NCBI GenBank assembly: GCA_009741485.1
Contig: CM019218.1
Span: forward strand, 43,756,681-43,820,680
Length of the DNA: 64,000 nt
Source: Malurus cyaneus samueli
Lineage: Eukaryota; Chordata; Aves; Passeriformes; Maluridae
Direction: 5' to 3'
Part shown: one piece after another, positions 1 through 29,840 of the stretch
Layout: every line of letters begins with the position of its first letter
Position numbering within the stretch: position 1 is the stretch's first letter
Program-made: the position numbers and the translations under genes
The notes under the pieces: model-generated
The model's input: the letters and a program-made list of their open reading frames with translations, nothing else
Database searches by the model: none
Told to the model about the DNA's origin: nothing

Positions 1-5658
<5,658 letters not shown>

Positions 5659-6026
5659 TTAAAAAAGGAGACAAATAAATGCAGAAAGAAACACTTGGGA
5701 GGCGCCGGGGGGCTGCGAGGGAGTTGCCAGCCGGCCGCGCTGCAGCCCCCCGCAGCCATCCCCGCCCGCCTGTCCGTCTGTCGGTCTGGCGGGGCCTTCT
5801 CCTTTCCGTCCCATGCCGGGATGGGAGCCGCTGGCTCGGCTGCGGGCGGAGCGGGTCTCCCGGTGCGGCAGAGCAGCCCGCCCCTCCGCCCTCCCTTCTT
5901 AGGGGGCTGGGTATTTTGGGGGGGAATTTTTTTTTTCCTGAGTCCTAGTCTCTGCGGGATTCGGGATGTGATTCCGTTTCCCGGTTTCTTCCACCTGCCA
6001 GCAGGTTTCCCATGCCCCCCCCCCGC

Positions 6027-6051
6027 TTTTTTTTTTTTTTTTTTTTTTTTT
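6027..6051. repeat. Poly(T) homopolymer
   Basis: A run of about 25 T follows a C-rich run. It gives no target-site duplication or element body that would identify a retrotransposed copy. Assembly length may be unreliable here. Confidence 0.7.
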
Positions 6052-6240
6052 AGGATGTCGTGGCTGGAGAGGAGGAGGAAGAGGAGGAGAGGAAGAGGGG
6101 ATGAAGACAGAGGATGGGGAAGGGGATATTGGAAGAAGTTCCCCTCCACCCTAGCTTGCAAATAGAAGAGGCTATTTCACCTCTGGCTGCCCGTCCGTCC
6201 GTCTCCTCCGAAGGCATCAGGAGGAGCGAGGGATACTCAC

Positions 6241-6420
6241 AAGGAGGGATGCGGGGAGTCGCTGCATATCCGGCTAGCACTGCCTCCGGCTCGGCTTCCT
6301 CGGCGCTGGAGTTGAAGGAGGAGGAGGGCGGGGAGGGGGCAGGACTAGGGGTGGGCAGGGAGGGAGTTAGGGGATGGGAAGGTCAACCTGCCGCCCCCTT
6401 CCTCCCCCCGAACATGCTCC
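6241..6420 (-). other. IFITM10: Candidate IFITM10 5' exon with splice donor
   Basis: On the minus strand a consensus donor (GTGAGT, forward 6235-6240) follows GC-rich sequence inside a CpG-rich region about 1 kb upstream of the coding exon. Joined directly to the exon at 5218, the reading frame that fits has no ATG in this segment and is closed upstream by a stop near 6345. The only nearby ATG (start MQRLPASLL) would run into a stop shortly after the junction. It therefore looks like a non-coding leader with a short upstream ORF, or the true coding first exon is elsewhere. The upper boundary given is a guess. Confidence 0.3.
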
Positions 6421-6599
6421 ACTCAGGAGAGCTCTTCCGTGTCTCAGCCCTTCTCCTCGTGTCCCCCCCACTGGGACGTCACCTCCTGCTTGGAGCATCC
6501 TGGTAGCGCCCCGCTGGAGAAGGGCATCTCCTGGGCCCGGCCGAGCGGCTTCCCCGAGCATCGGAGGGGGATGCTCGGCCCTGCTCTCCCCAGCATCAC

Positions 6600-9500
6600 C
6601 CGCAGACACCTTTGCAGTGGGGACTCGCTGCAGCCTTATTTGCGGGTTCGCTCCCATGGACCCACCTGGGTGAAAAACTAAAACAAGTGTGGCAGGAGTG
6701 CGTGGGGATAACCGGAATTAATGAGGGGAGGTGGTGGTGATGCAATGCTGTGGGGAAAAACGGGCTCTGGTCATAGGGAATGCATGGAAAGGGGATAAAT
6801 CCTGTGCGTGAGGTAATAAATCCTGCTGGCACTGAGCAAATCCCAGTGTGGGCAGGGGTGGGAGCGTCCCGGCAGCAGGATGCAGGGCGTGTGGCTGCTT
6901 TAGCGGGGGGAGGAGGGGGTGTCACGGAGGCTGGTCAAGCCCAGGAGGCTTTGGCCGTGCCCAGGCTTAGCACAGGACCAGGGCAGGCTTGCTGCCTGCC
7001 ATTGCTGACACTCTGGAAGCTGCACGCAATCCCAGTTCTAGGGTGCTTTGGTAGCGTCCCCCCAGGGACGTGAGGATGGAGAGCAGCTGGTGCCGTGCAG
7101 GGACAGCTTGCAGGTCATTCAGGAGGATGCAGCCGTGGCACAGGGAGGGTGAGGACACGCTGTGTCACCCACAGTGACAGAGCCTGGTGCAGGTGGCCTT
7201 GTTGCGGAAGGCAGTTCAGCTGTGGTGCTGGACAAGGGTAGCAGAGAAATCCCCGGAGTGCTGGAAAGAGGGTGGGTAAAACAAAAGTTCATGTGAGCAG
7301 AAACTGCAAGGGAAGGGAAATCCTCTGGAAATGCCTTAAGCCTACCCACAAAGTGCTGAGCTAAGAAATAAGGATGGTAATTCACTCAGCTCTTTAGCGG
7401 CAGGTTTGGCTCCAGTGTCAGGGCACCCACCCTGTGTTCATCCCCGTGGGTTGGTGTGATGTGGGGGAACTTCTTGCACATCCACAGCTCTCTGAGGCTG
7501 GAGGGGGCCCAGGTTCCACGAGACCAGTTTAATCCCTCTGAAGGTGCATTGGTTAAAAAAGGACAAATTGCCCTCAGGTTCAGAATTTATTGCTGCTGGA
7601 GTGGCGTTGGGTCCTGCCAAAGTAAAAAAGGTTATATTTATGCTATGGCTGCCTGTAATGAGACCCAGGTCTCTCTCCAAGAACCTGCTAAGAAACAGAG
7701 GCAGTGCTAGGGTGAGAGTGATGCTCCTGTGGGATTAAGAGGTTTGCGGGAGAGGCAGAGCGATGGCCAGCTGCCATCAGCTTTTCTGGAGGGCTTGGAG
7801 AAATTCAGCTGTGCAGGGTATCCTTCCTGCAGGCTCAGGAGGAACAATGAAACCCTGGATGCAGACTGGAGCTACTGATGAGTCTGCTGTTTGTTTGTCT
7901 GGGGAAAGTTGCGTGGGTAGGGCTGCTCCTCTTCTTAATGTCAGGCAGGGATGGAGGGTGAGCAGAGAAAAAGGTCAGAGGGGATTGGAGTAGGCAAGAG
8001 GAGGCAGCAGGGTGGTGTAGGGAATGTGAGATCAACAGAGACAGCCACATTCTGTGGTAAGAGTAGGACTGAAAGGTCATGGAGGTTGAATGGCTGAGTT
8101 TTCTGTGCTCCAGGTACCAGGTGATCCCTACAGTTTGCAGAGCACTTTTTGGTCTTTGAGTGCACCATTCATCATCTTTCTCGATGTCAATTGTGAGTGA
8201 TGAGAGGTTTATTACCTGTGGACCACAGTGGCATATATGCAGCATCACTGGTTCATAAACCATTCATGTGACCCTTCTCCCAGGGAGCTGACATAAAAAA
8301 TGATGCAAGGAATTAAATCCCTCAATATTCTGCATTGTTTTAACCCCCCTCTAATTTTCTGGGGCTCTTTAAAGGTCATGCACATAAGCCCTCAACCATA
8401 CAGTCTAGGGCTATTTTCCTTTCAAATAAAAGGTGGGGTGAGTATGAATAACCGCTGCATTACTGTGGCATCAAGGCTGGCTTCCCTTCATGCTAAGCAT
8501 AGGACAAACAGAACAGAAAGATGTTTCCTGCCCCAAAGCAATTCTCCCGTAATCATTTTAGAGACATGTGGGCTGTAGCATAATCAAGCGCTGTAGGACC
8601 TGTGAGAAAATCTTCCGTCTCAAATCCTACTCAAGCTCTTCAGAAAACCATTAGCAGAACCTGACCCTGCTTTTTTTTTTTTTTATTTCTGAAGGAGAGT
8701 CCACAGCCTCCTGAATGCTCCTTTCCTATTACCCCCATAAAATTCCTCAGTGGGTTGCTAAGTTCCATAAGCAGTAAAGCAGCCTGAGCCTTGGAGAGGT
8801 AAATCCCATCTTCCCACTCTCCCTTGATCTCTGTCTCCTGTTCTCTGAGCTTTCATTCTGCACTCTGCTTCTCTTCCCTCCCAAAGAATCCTAAAAATAA
8901 ATAAATCCGAGAAAGAGCGGAAAAAGGAAAAGCCATCAGCCCCCAAAATGATGTGCTTAGTCATTCATGATGAGTAAAAATAGTTTTCCAAATAAACGAA
9001 TTGCTGAGCCAACCAGATGAGCAAGTCATCTCCATAAACGAGGGGTCTCATCCTCCCTCTCCTTGGGCAGGTCCTTGTGTTAATGGACTTTTGGTAAAGC
9101 CCTAAGCAGAATTACTTGGAGAAGGATCAGACCCATGAAGATGGCCCTGGGGGTCAGTGCCAAGCATCATACTAAAGGGGACATGTAATGAAAAATTTCA
9201 TGTTGTTTGCATCAATGGAGACATTTAATGAAGAGTGAGATACCAAATTGTCATGTGCATGGAGTTCTGCAGACATAGTCCAGTGAACAATGGGGCTGAA
9301 GTAAACCTGAGGACTTTCTGGGCAAGGTAGTGTGGGGCTGCATTGGGGCTGCTCCAAGGGTGAGGTGTGCTTTGCTCCCTGCTGAAAATCTATGGGTGGG
9401 TGATTCTGGCTCTTGGCTTCTCCAGCTCTTGGCCAAGATCAAGCCTGTGATTGCTCCCACTGGGATCACAGGATGTAATGTTCAGTACACAAGGCACGAC

Positions 9501-12500
9501 TGAGAACCTAGGCAGAATCCCCCCAGCAGAAACAGGGCCCTCATATTTCTGTCAATAAATATTTGGCAGCTGATGACTTGTTCTCCCCTTGGGCTATTGA
9601 GAAACAGTGGGTTGCATGATTGCTTTTCAGGACCCAGCCAACCCTTTTGGGTTAAATCCTTCTCTTTAACATAGAACAGCTGATTGGGGAATTTGGGCAT
9701 CCTGGGGGAACAGAGGCTCAGGACATGCCAGTAGGGAAATCAGCTAAGCTCTGTGTTGCTTAGATCTGCGCTCAGAAGATGGGATGGGACTTGGCTGCAT
9801 CCATCTTGCTTATGTAGATGATGCTTTTTTCAAAGTAGGGATTAGCTCTTATCTTCCACCTGGCACATGGGGCCTTCATTCCGCTTCAGAGTCTCCAGCT
9901 CCCATACAGCAGTGCTAGGACTAAAAATTATGCAGTTAGGCAAGAGGGACCGATTTTTCCTACACTGTTGAAAAACACTCATGCCATACTCATCACTGGG
10001 CTCCGGGACTTCCCCAGACTACACACCTTAGTGGATTTTAGGCCAGACTTAGAAACTGAAGTTCCACTTTGGCTGCTGCAGGACCACTCCAAATCCTAAG
10101 AAAGAGCTTGTTCTAACTGGTCCAGAGGACCAGGGGACAGTCTGAGTTCCCTGTCAGTGGACTGCCCTTGGCAATACTCAGCTAGGGAGATGTGGCCCCA
10201 GGAGAAGGCTGCAGGCTACCAGACACACTGGGAGGGCCTGCTGCCCCTGTGGTGCTGGGTGAGGCAGGTGGCACCATCATGTCACCTTGCAGAGGCTGGT
10301 TTGTTTTAATCCATTAAAAAAGACAAATCCAACAGACTTTCAGCATGTTTCTTTATCCCAGAGAAGGGCAGGAGCCCTTCTGAAACACATGAATTCACAC
10401 TAGTGGGCACCCAAATGTCCAAGGGCAATGGGTCAGGGAGACACAGTCTCTGGACACTGACAGCATTTGGCATCTCAAAAGTGCAAAAGACCACTCTCAG
10501 AGTTAAAGGGGAAAATACTGTATTTTGTTTTCAATTTTCTATGAAGAGACAATAATTCTGACAGCAAAATAATTTTTGAAAACCAGTCACACGATTAGAG
10601 ATGGGTTTAAAAATGCAAATCAAAGAACAAGGGGAGGAGATCCACTCAGGGAAGGCTGCAGTGAACTGGTCCTCCAGCCTTTCCTAAAGTGTGTCACTCA
10701 GGGCATCGCTCTGGGCCACGCTCTTCCCCCAGGCAGCAGCCTCCTGCCTCCTGCCAGACACCGGAATCACCACGCAGGAGGCACAACCATGGCCCAGGGG
10801 CTCCGGCTGGGGCCGTGCTGCACATCCCACTAAAACCTGATGCTGAAGGTGTTCAAAACCCACTGCCAGGTCCATGTCAAGCTTCCTCCTCACACGAAGT
10901 CTGTTTAGCAGGTACTCTCACTGTGCTGAAGAAATCCTGCAGCTGGGAAGTGATGTAGCACAATTTAGAGGAGCTCTGGGCACTTAACTGGTGTGCAACT
11001 GAAGATCTCTGGAGAGGTGCTGAATATTTGCTGATTCTGGAGTAGCTACTGAAGGTTTTTTTTTTTTTTTTCGACAAGCTACTGTTCTCTGGCCAGTCTA
11101 CAACCGATGTCCTTTGGTGTCCGGATGCAGGGTTCCAGATGAAGACTACAATGAGGCAGAAGCAAGCTTTGGGAGCAGCATTTGTCACATCTGGGGTTGC
11201 AGGAGATAGTGGATGTGTCCCAAGTGTGCCCATGCCTGTCCTCACTGTCCATGCCAGACCCCTCCAAGGTGAGGCATGGTTAGAGTGCCAAACCTATTTC
11301 ACTGGGCAAAACTATCTATTCACTCACTGCCCAAAGACCTTCCTCAGAAAATCTGTTGGCCTCACTGCTACTGCTGGCATGAATGTAAGTGAATTTTGGG
11401 TAGCCAGGGTTTTGCCATCTGTTTAGCCTGGTCTGGGGTCATGGCTGCCGCTAATTTTATCCTTTTGCCATTCTCAGCTTTGCTCCTCATCTGCTATCAC
11501 TCCCTTAACTTCAGGACACTGGGAAAGTGAAGAGAGTCTTTCACTCCCAGCACAGGGGCTGGGATTCTTGGCAAGCTCTCTTCTGCTTTCCAGTACTGCT
11601 TAAAACTAATTTTATCATCCTCCCAGCTCCACCAGTGTTTGCCTACCAGTGCCAGCCCAGCAAGTGGCTCCACATGTGCAGATCCCGGCTCTCTGGGAGG
11701 ATCTGTGCACACAGCTAAATTGGCTATAACCTCTTCAAAGCAGAATTGTGCCTCACTGTCTGCAACACAGAGCTCACCAGCGTTAGCAAAGTGGAAAGCA
11801 GGTACAGAAGGCGTTAAAGGCAGTGGATTTTGCGACAGGGGAGCAGGGAAAGCGAATGCAAATCCAGGAGCTGCCATGGCATCCTTCTGCCCAGGTCTGC
11901 TGGCTCTGCCAACTGTCTCTTGAGTTTTGGGCAGTTCAAAATGCTGTGAATCATGTTTCCAAAAAGTCTTAATGTGGCTGACATAAATACGGATTTTATC
12001 AGTATGATTTTAGCTTGTAGGTCACTTAGTTGCTTTAGGAAACATTATTCTCAATTCACTGTGGATGAAGCTGGGAAGACTTGTTTGGGGAACCTGGGAG
12101 GAGGTCACTGAACTCAAGAGAACTTGTGCCACGTGACTTTGCTCAGCAGAAGGCTGGACCTTCATGGCCCTGAAATCAAGTAACCTCTATTATAACCTAC
12201 CTTAACCCCCTTAATATTCATATGGACTGAAAAGCCCCACTGGCTAGAGCCCCCCTATAAACCCTTGTCTTGTTATGTCAGGCACATGGATATCATGCCT
12301 CCCAGCTCTCTCACTAGTGCCATCACTAAACAAAACACACCACCAGAGCCCTCAAGCTCTGAAACTCATCCCCTGGCACACTACTATGATTCCCCATCAC
12401 CCCAGCCCAGGATATGCTCTTCTAGGACCAAGCCAGCATGAAGTCCTTGAGAAATGCCCTACTGGTCATGGCCTCAACCTACCAAGAAGGGGTCATAAAG

Positions 12501-12972
12501 ACAGATTCTCCCCCACCATCCACTCTCCGACTTCATGAGTGAAAAAGCAAGAACTAATGTGTAAGACAGCCTTCCCTTGTCTCTCTCCCCCAGCACAGAA
12601 GCCCAAACTCAAGAGCAGTAGCATAGCCTCTGCAGGAACAGAGGTGCCAGGGGCTGGCTTTAGGCAGCTGCACCATGGCCAGGAAGGACACCAGTGCTGG
12701 GAGATGTGAGAGGGCCCTGTTCAGCTCTGAGAATTATTCTGAAAAAGAACTATTGGAAGACCTAGCAGTAAAGCAACGGACTACTCCAGCTGGAGTTGTC
12801 CAGCTAGAGACCTCCCAGCACCACTTACTCAACAGAGTGGAAAAAGTAGCTAGTAGGGCACTAATGACTATTTTCCATGTAATTTTAAATCTAGTTCCAT
12901 TTCTTTTTCTGTTTTTTTTTTCTCCTTTCCACTCACTGGGTTTCTAATACTGGTAACCTTTCTCTACAGCTC

Positions 12973-13014
<42 letters not shown>

Positions 13015-13050
13015 GTGTGTGTGTCTGGCAGAGACAGTGGGGTTAGGTGT
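6600..13050. other. Intergenic region between CTSD and IFITM10; no gene recognised
   Basis: Only short frames without similarity are present. There are A- or T-rich tracts near 8670 and 11055-11072. The CTSD 3' UTR must begin at 13050 and run down into this interval, but I did not find a convincing AATAAA on the minus strand, so its end is not placed. Confidence 0.5.
12975..13024. repeat. (GT)n / (CA)n microsatellite in the CTSD 3' UTR
   Basis: A nearly perfect GT run on the plus strand, with one AG interruption near 13013, begins only 26 nt beyond the CTSD stop codon. In the CTSD mRNA it reads as CA repeats at the very start of the 3' UTR. Confidence 0.9.
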
Positions 13051-25980
<12,930 letters not shown>

Positions 25981-26148
25981 GGCGGCGATGGCGCTGGTGG
26001 CGGCGGTGGCGAGCGGTCAGAGGCTGGAGGTGCAGGCGCTGAGAGGCCGCGACGCCGCTCTGGGTTCCCGTCCCTGTTTTTGTAGGGAGAGCGGCCCCTC
26101 TCCGCGGATTCTGGAGTCAGCTGACGGTCTAAAATTGCAACCGGCGGC

Positions 26149-26158
26149 GTCACGTGAG
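26149..26158. promoter_or_regulatory. CLEAR-like E-box (TFEB/TFE3 type) upstream of CTSD
   Basis: GTCACGTGAG matches the CLEAR consensus GTCACGTGAC at nine of ten positions. It lies about 170 nt upstream of the CTSD start codon. TFEB binding to such sites activates lysosomal genes, including mammalian CTSD. Confidence 0.6.
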
Positions 26159-26240
26159 GGCGGGCCGGGGCGGGGAGCGGGCGAGGGCCGGGGGCGCCGC
26201 CTCACGGCCCCCCCGGGCTGACCCCCGGCGCCTCGGGCCG

Positions 26241-26249
26241 TGACTCAGC
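26241..26249. promoter_or_regulatory. AP-1 / half-MARE-like site
   Basis: TGACTCAGC matches the core bound by AP-1 and by small MAF/NRF heterodimers. It lies about 260 nt upstream of the CTSD ATG. Motif match only. Confidence 0.35.
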
Positions 26250-29195
26250 CCCTGGGAAAGGGGAATAAACACCATGAAATCAGTCACGAGATGCCCGCCC
26301 GGCCGCGCGTGCTCCTTCTGGACTGCCTTTAACTTCCTTCTGCTTGGTGGTTTTTTTCGTTCTTTCCAAGTTTTCTGGCTTTTGTTTTTTTTTTCTCTCA
26401 GGGGAGTGGAGTGGAGAGGGGGATGCACGACATACGGGCTGCTCCAGGCAGCAGAGCCCGAGTCCCGCACCTCGGCCACCCACCCGCTGTCAGCACGGGG
26501 GTTTCACTGTGCACCGCTGTCCCCCAGCCCCGGGTTTCTCCCTGGCCCCAGGATTCCTTCAGTTTGGGGGACTCAGCCCTCCGAGCTCGGCCTTTCTGGG
26601 GAAGATGGGCACGTCCTAGGCCACAGCTTTTTTGGGAGCTTGGGGGGATTGCCACCCCTCAAAATGCACTGTGGTGGTTTTGGGCCACCTGCAGCCCTGG
26701 AGAGCGATGCTGGTGCAGGGCAGAGCCCGGGCAGGGGCAGCGGCCACCAGCAGATACCCCCTCACCAGAGTGAGCATCGGGGACCAACAGGATGGGCTCT
26801 TTGCCACCATCCAGATGTCGTAACTGGGCTCAGAGGTGTCACCCCACCTCAGGAGGCAGCAGCCATAGCTAATCTCTGCCCAGATTACCCCGACTGAGCC
26901 CTTATAGTGCCACAAGACCTGTTGGAAAAACAATAAAAAATTAAATCGGATTTACAGACATTTTCCCTTCCAAATCCTAGAGCTAGGAGGGCTTGTTTTC
27001 TGCTCCTGCTTGTGCCCAGCCTTGGCGATAGGCAAGCAGTAGGCTGTGGGATGAGCTGGGTATTGCTGGAGTGGGGGACTCCTGGCTTTGCAGTGGGGTC
27101 CCCATCCTTCTCCTATAACCTTCATCTTCATTCACCTTCTGGAAAATTGCTGGGTCATGTCGCTGGCACCTCACTTACGCCATCTCCTTCCCACACTCTG
27201 TTCCTGAGCCTGTTCCATCCTCCCATGGCCTCACGCAGCATCCTACTGCCCTGGATTCATGCATGGCACCCCCCAATTGTGGTCCATACTGAGTGTTTCT
27301 TGGGGGCATTTCTGCCCTGGGCTATAGGTCATCCCACAAGCTCTCCAAATTGCCATGTCTTGGTCAAGCTGGTGAGCTTCAGGAAGTCTGTCACCTCCCT
27401 GGGGGACACAGCTTGCATTGGGATGAGGTTTTCTGGAGCAATGGCTGGAGGCATTGGTTGAACGCGGTGGGTCCCGTTATTTTGGCCAGCTTCCTTCCTT
27501 GCCCCACAGGCATGTGGTCAAGCTGAGTGCTACTGACCATGAGTCAGCAAAACCATCCCTCTCCCAGCCCTGCAGCATTGGTGACTCAGCAAAATCCTGT
27601 GTGGCTCCTTCAGGCAAGGGGCCAAGGCGTAGTGGGTCCCCAGCACCTGTAGGCTACCCCAGAGGCATCGCTGCTGCTGCTGTTGTGGGATCCAGCTCGG
27701 GGTCTCCTGCTCTTGTCCCCCTCAGTGCCTATGGGCAGGAGTGGGTCAGACACAAACCAACCCGACCTCTGCCCCATCCCAGCAAACCCACCCTCCCCAA
27801 AGGCTCTAAACGGCTTTGCAAATGTGTTTTGCAGACAAAAAGACAGTCCAGGCCCAGGGCTCCCCTACACCCCTTACAGGCTTTCCTGGAGCCTGTGGCA
27901 GAGCAGGTGAAGCACCAGCCCTCTTCCCTTCACTTTGAAGTGTCTGGGAACCTGTAGCTGGCCAGACAACCTGCACCTTGGCCCCCAGGCTGGGGCACCT
28001 ATGGCAGCTCCTCCTTGAGCGTTTCCAGTCAGGCCAGTCTCTCCCAGAGTCCCGTGGCTATGGAGTGGGCTCCAGTGTGCAGGGATGGGCTGGTGAGGAC
28101 AGCATGCCATACTAGTCACGTACCATCACACGGTGCACAGCAGAGTACTTCAGTAAAGAACTCTGGCCCCAGGCTGTGTCTGTTTTTTCTAATTCCATGG
28201 GATTAAAGGCAAGTTTTGCTGTTATGAATTTGCTTGAGCTTCATGGTAGCAAGGCTTGTGTCCTCATCTGAGTCTGCTCTCATACCAGTGCAAGAGGTTC
28301 ACTGCTTTCACAGGGCTGTTCTAAGTGACTTACATGTCCCATGCTCCTTATGGTGTATGGGAAAAAAGGGAGAATGGGGCTGTGCCAGGGAATGTTACAA
28401 TACTGATCCTCTCCTGGGTGCTTGCAGGATGGGAAGGGACTGGGGGGCTTATCCCCAGAGTTTTTCATCTGGCTCTGTCCCTTGGCACCAGTGGTTTTGG
28501 GGCTGACACTACAGTGCCTGCATACCAGGGGGAGTGGTGGCTCCAGCAAGGAGCCAGGATTTCTGCATTCAGGCTCCCTCAGCACCTCTGTGGAATGTTT
28601 GCCTTGATGTTAAAGCCTTGAGAGGTACAGTGGGTATGTTTAACCAGGAACTGGGAGCACGTCTGGGTATTTATAGGCTGGGACTGTGAGAGTTGCACCA
28701 TATTATCTTAAAAAGATAGAGTGGCACAAGCGTGGGCTCAGGGTTTTTTACACATTTTTCCTTGTTTGTGGAGCAAACAGGGAGTGCCATGACTGAGGCA
28801 TTCTACAGAAGGCAGAAATGTGTGAGAGAAAGAGGACAGATCTATCCCTCCTCACTTCTATTTTTGTCATGGTGGATGAACCCCTTCCCTTGGTGGTCTG
28901 TCTCCCTAGCCCCCTGCACCCCATCCCAAGGGGTGACCAGAGCATTGTACCCTGCAGCCACAGCTGTGGGTGTTGGGTGACGCACCCCTGGGACCGGGCC
29001 ATGCTTTCGCAACCTTGGTGCCTGCTTGAGAGGATTCTCAAGGAGGGGTCAAGTGACTCAGCTCCAGCAGCTCCAGTTGGGAAGAGCACCCCAGCCCGAG
29101 ATCTGGGAGTTTGGGGTCTCCTCTGCAAGTGGTACCAGGATGCCCCATTTTTCCTTTGCCACACAGGCAGGGACCTGATGCAGCTTAGTTTATAA

Positions 29196-29840
29196 CATAG
29201 AATCCCTTAGGCTGGAAAAGATCCACCAGATCATCAAGTTGAACCATTAACCCAGCACCACCAAGTCCACCACTACACCATGTGTCACATTTGCATGGCT
29301 TTTTAATGTGTTCAGGGATGGTGATTCCACCATTTTCCTGAGCATTCTGTTCCAATGCCTGATGATCTTTTCAGGGAATAAATTTTTCCAATATCCAGTC
29401 TAAAGCTCCCCTGGCACAACTTGAGGCCGTTTTCTCTCATCCTGTGATCTATTACCTAGGCAAACAAGCCCCCACTTCAGTACAGTTCCCTTTCAGGCAG
29501 TTGGAGAGAGTGATGAGGTCTCCCCTTAGCCTCCTTTCCCCTAGGCTGAACAAGCTCAGCTCCCTCAGCTGCTGCTCATAGGACCCGTACTCCAGACCTT
29601 TCCCCAGCTCTGCTGCCCTTCTCTAGACATGCTCCAGCACCTCAAAGGCTTTCTTGTAATGATGGGCCCAGTGCTGGACACAGGACTCAAGGTTTGGCCT
29701 CACCAGCACCCAGTACAGTGGGAATATCCCTGCCCTGGCCCCGCTGGCCACACTATTTTTGATACGGGCAAGCATGCCATTGGTCTCCTTGGCCACCTGG
29801 GCAGACTCTGGCTCATGTTCAGTTTCAAGTGCCTTATTTT
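29196..29840 (-). mobile_element. CR1 LINE, 5'-truncated tail (minus sense)
   Basis: The forward strand begins with the reverse complement of the CR1 3' end (CATAGAATC...). It continues through the characteristic CR1 3' segment (gctgctcataggac, gtgctggacacagg, gcatgccattggtctcc when read forward). On the minus strand part of the reverse-transcriptase ORF tail is still open for about 70 codons. The copy is truncated at its 5' side and somewhat diverged. The 5' limit is approximate. Confidence 0.85.

Noticed and set aside
12975..13024. Tandem repeats as a CRISPR array
   Set aside because: The only dense repeats are dinucleotide or homopolymer runs, with no spaced direct repeats. The window is vertebrate DNA.
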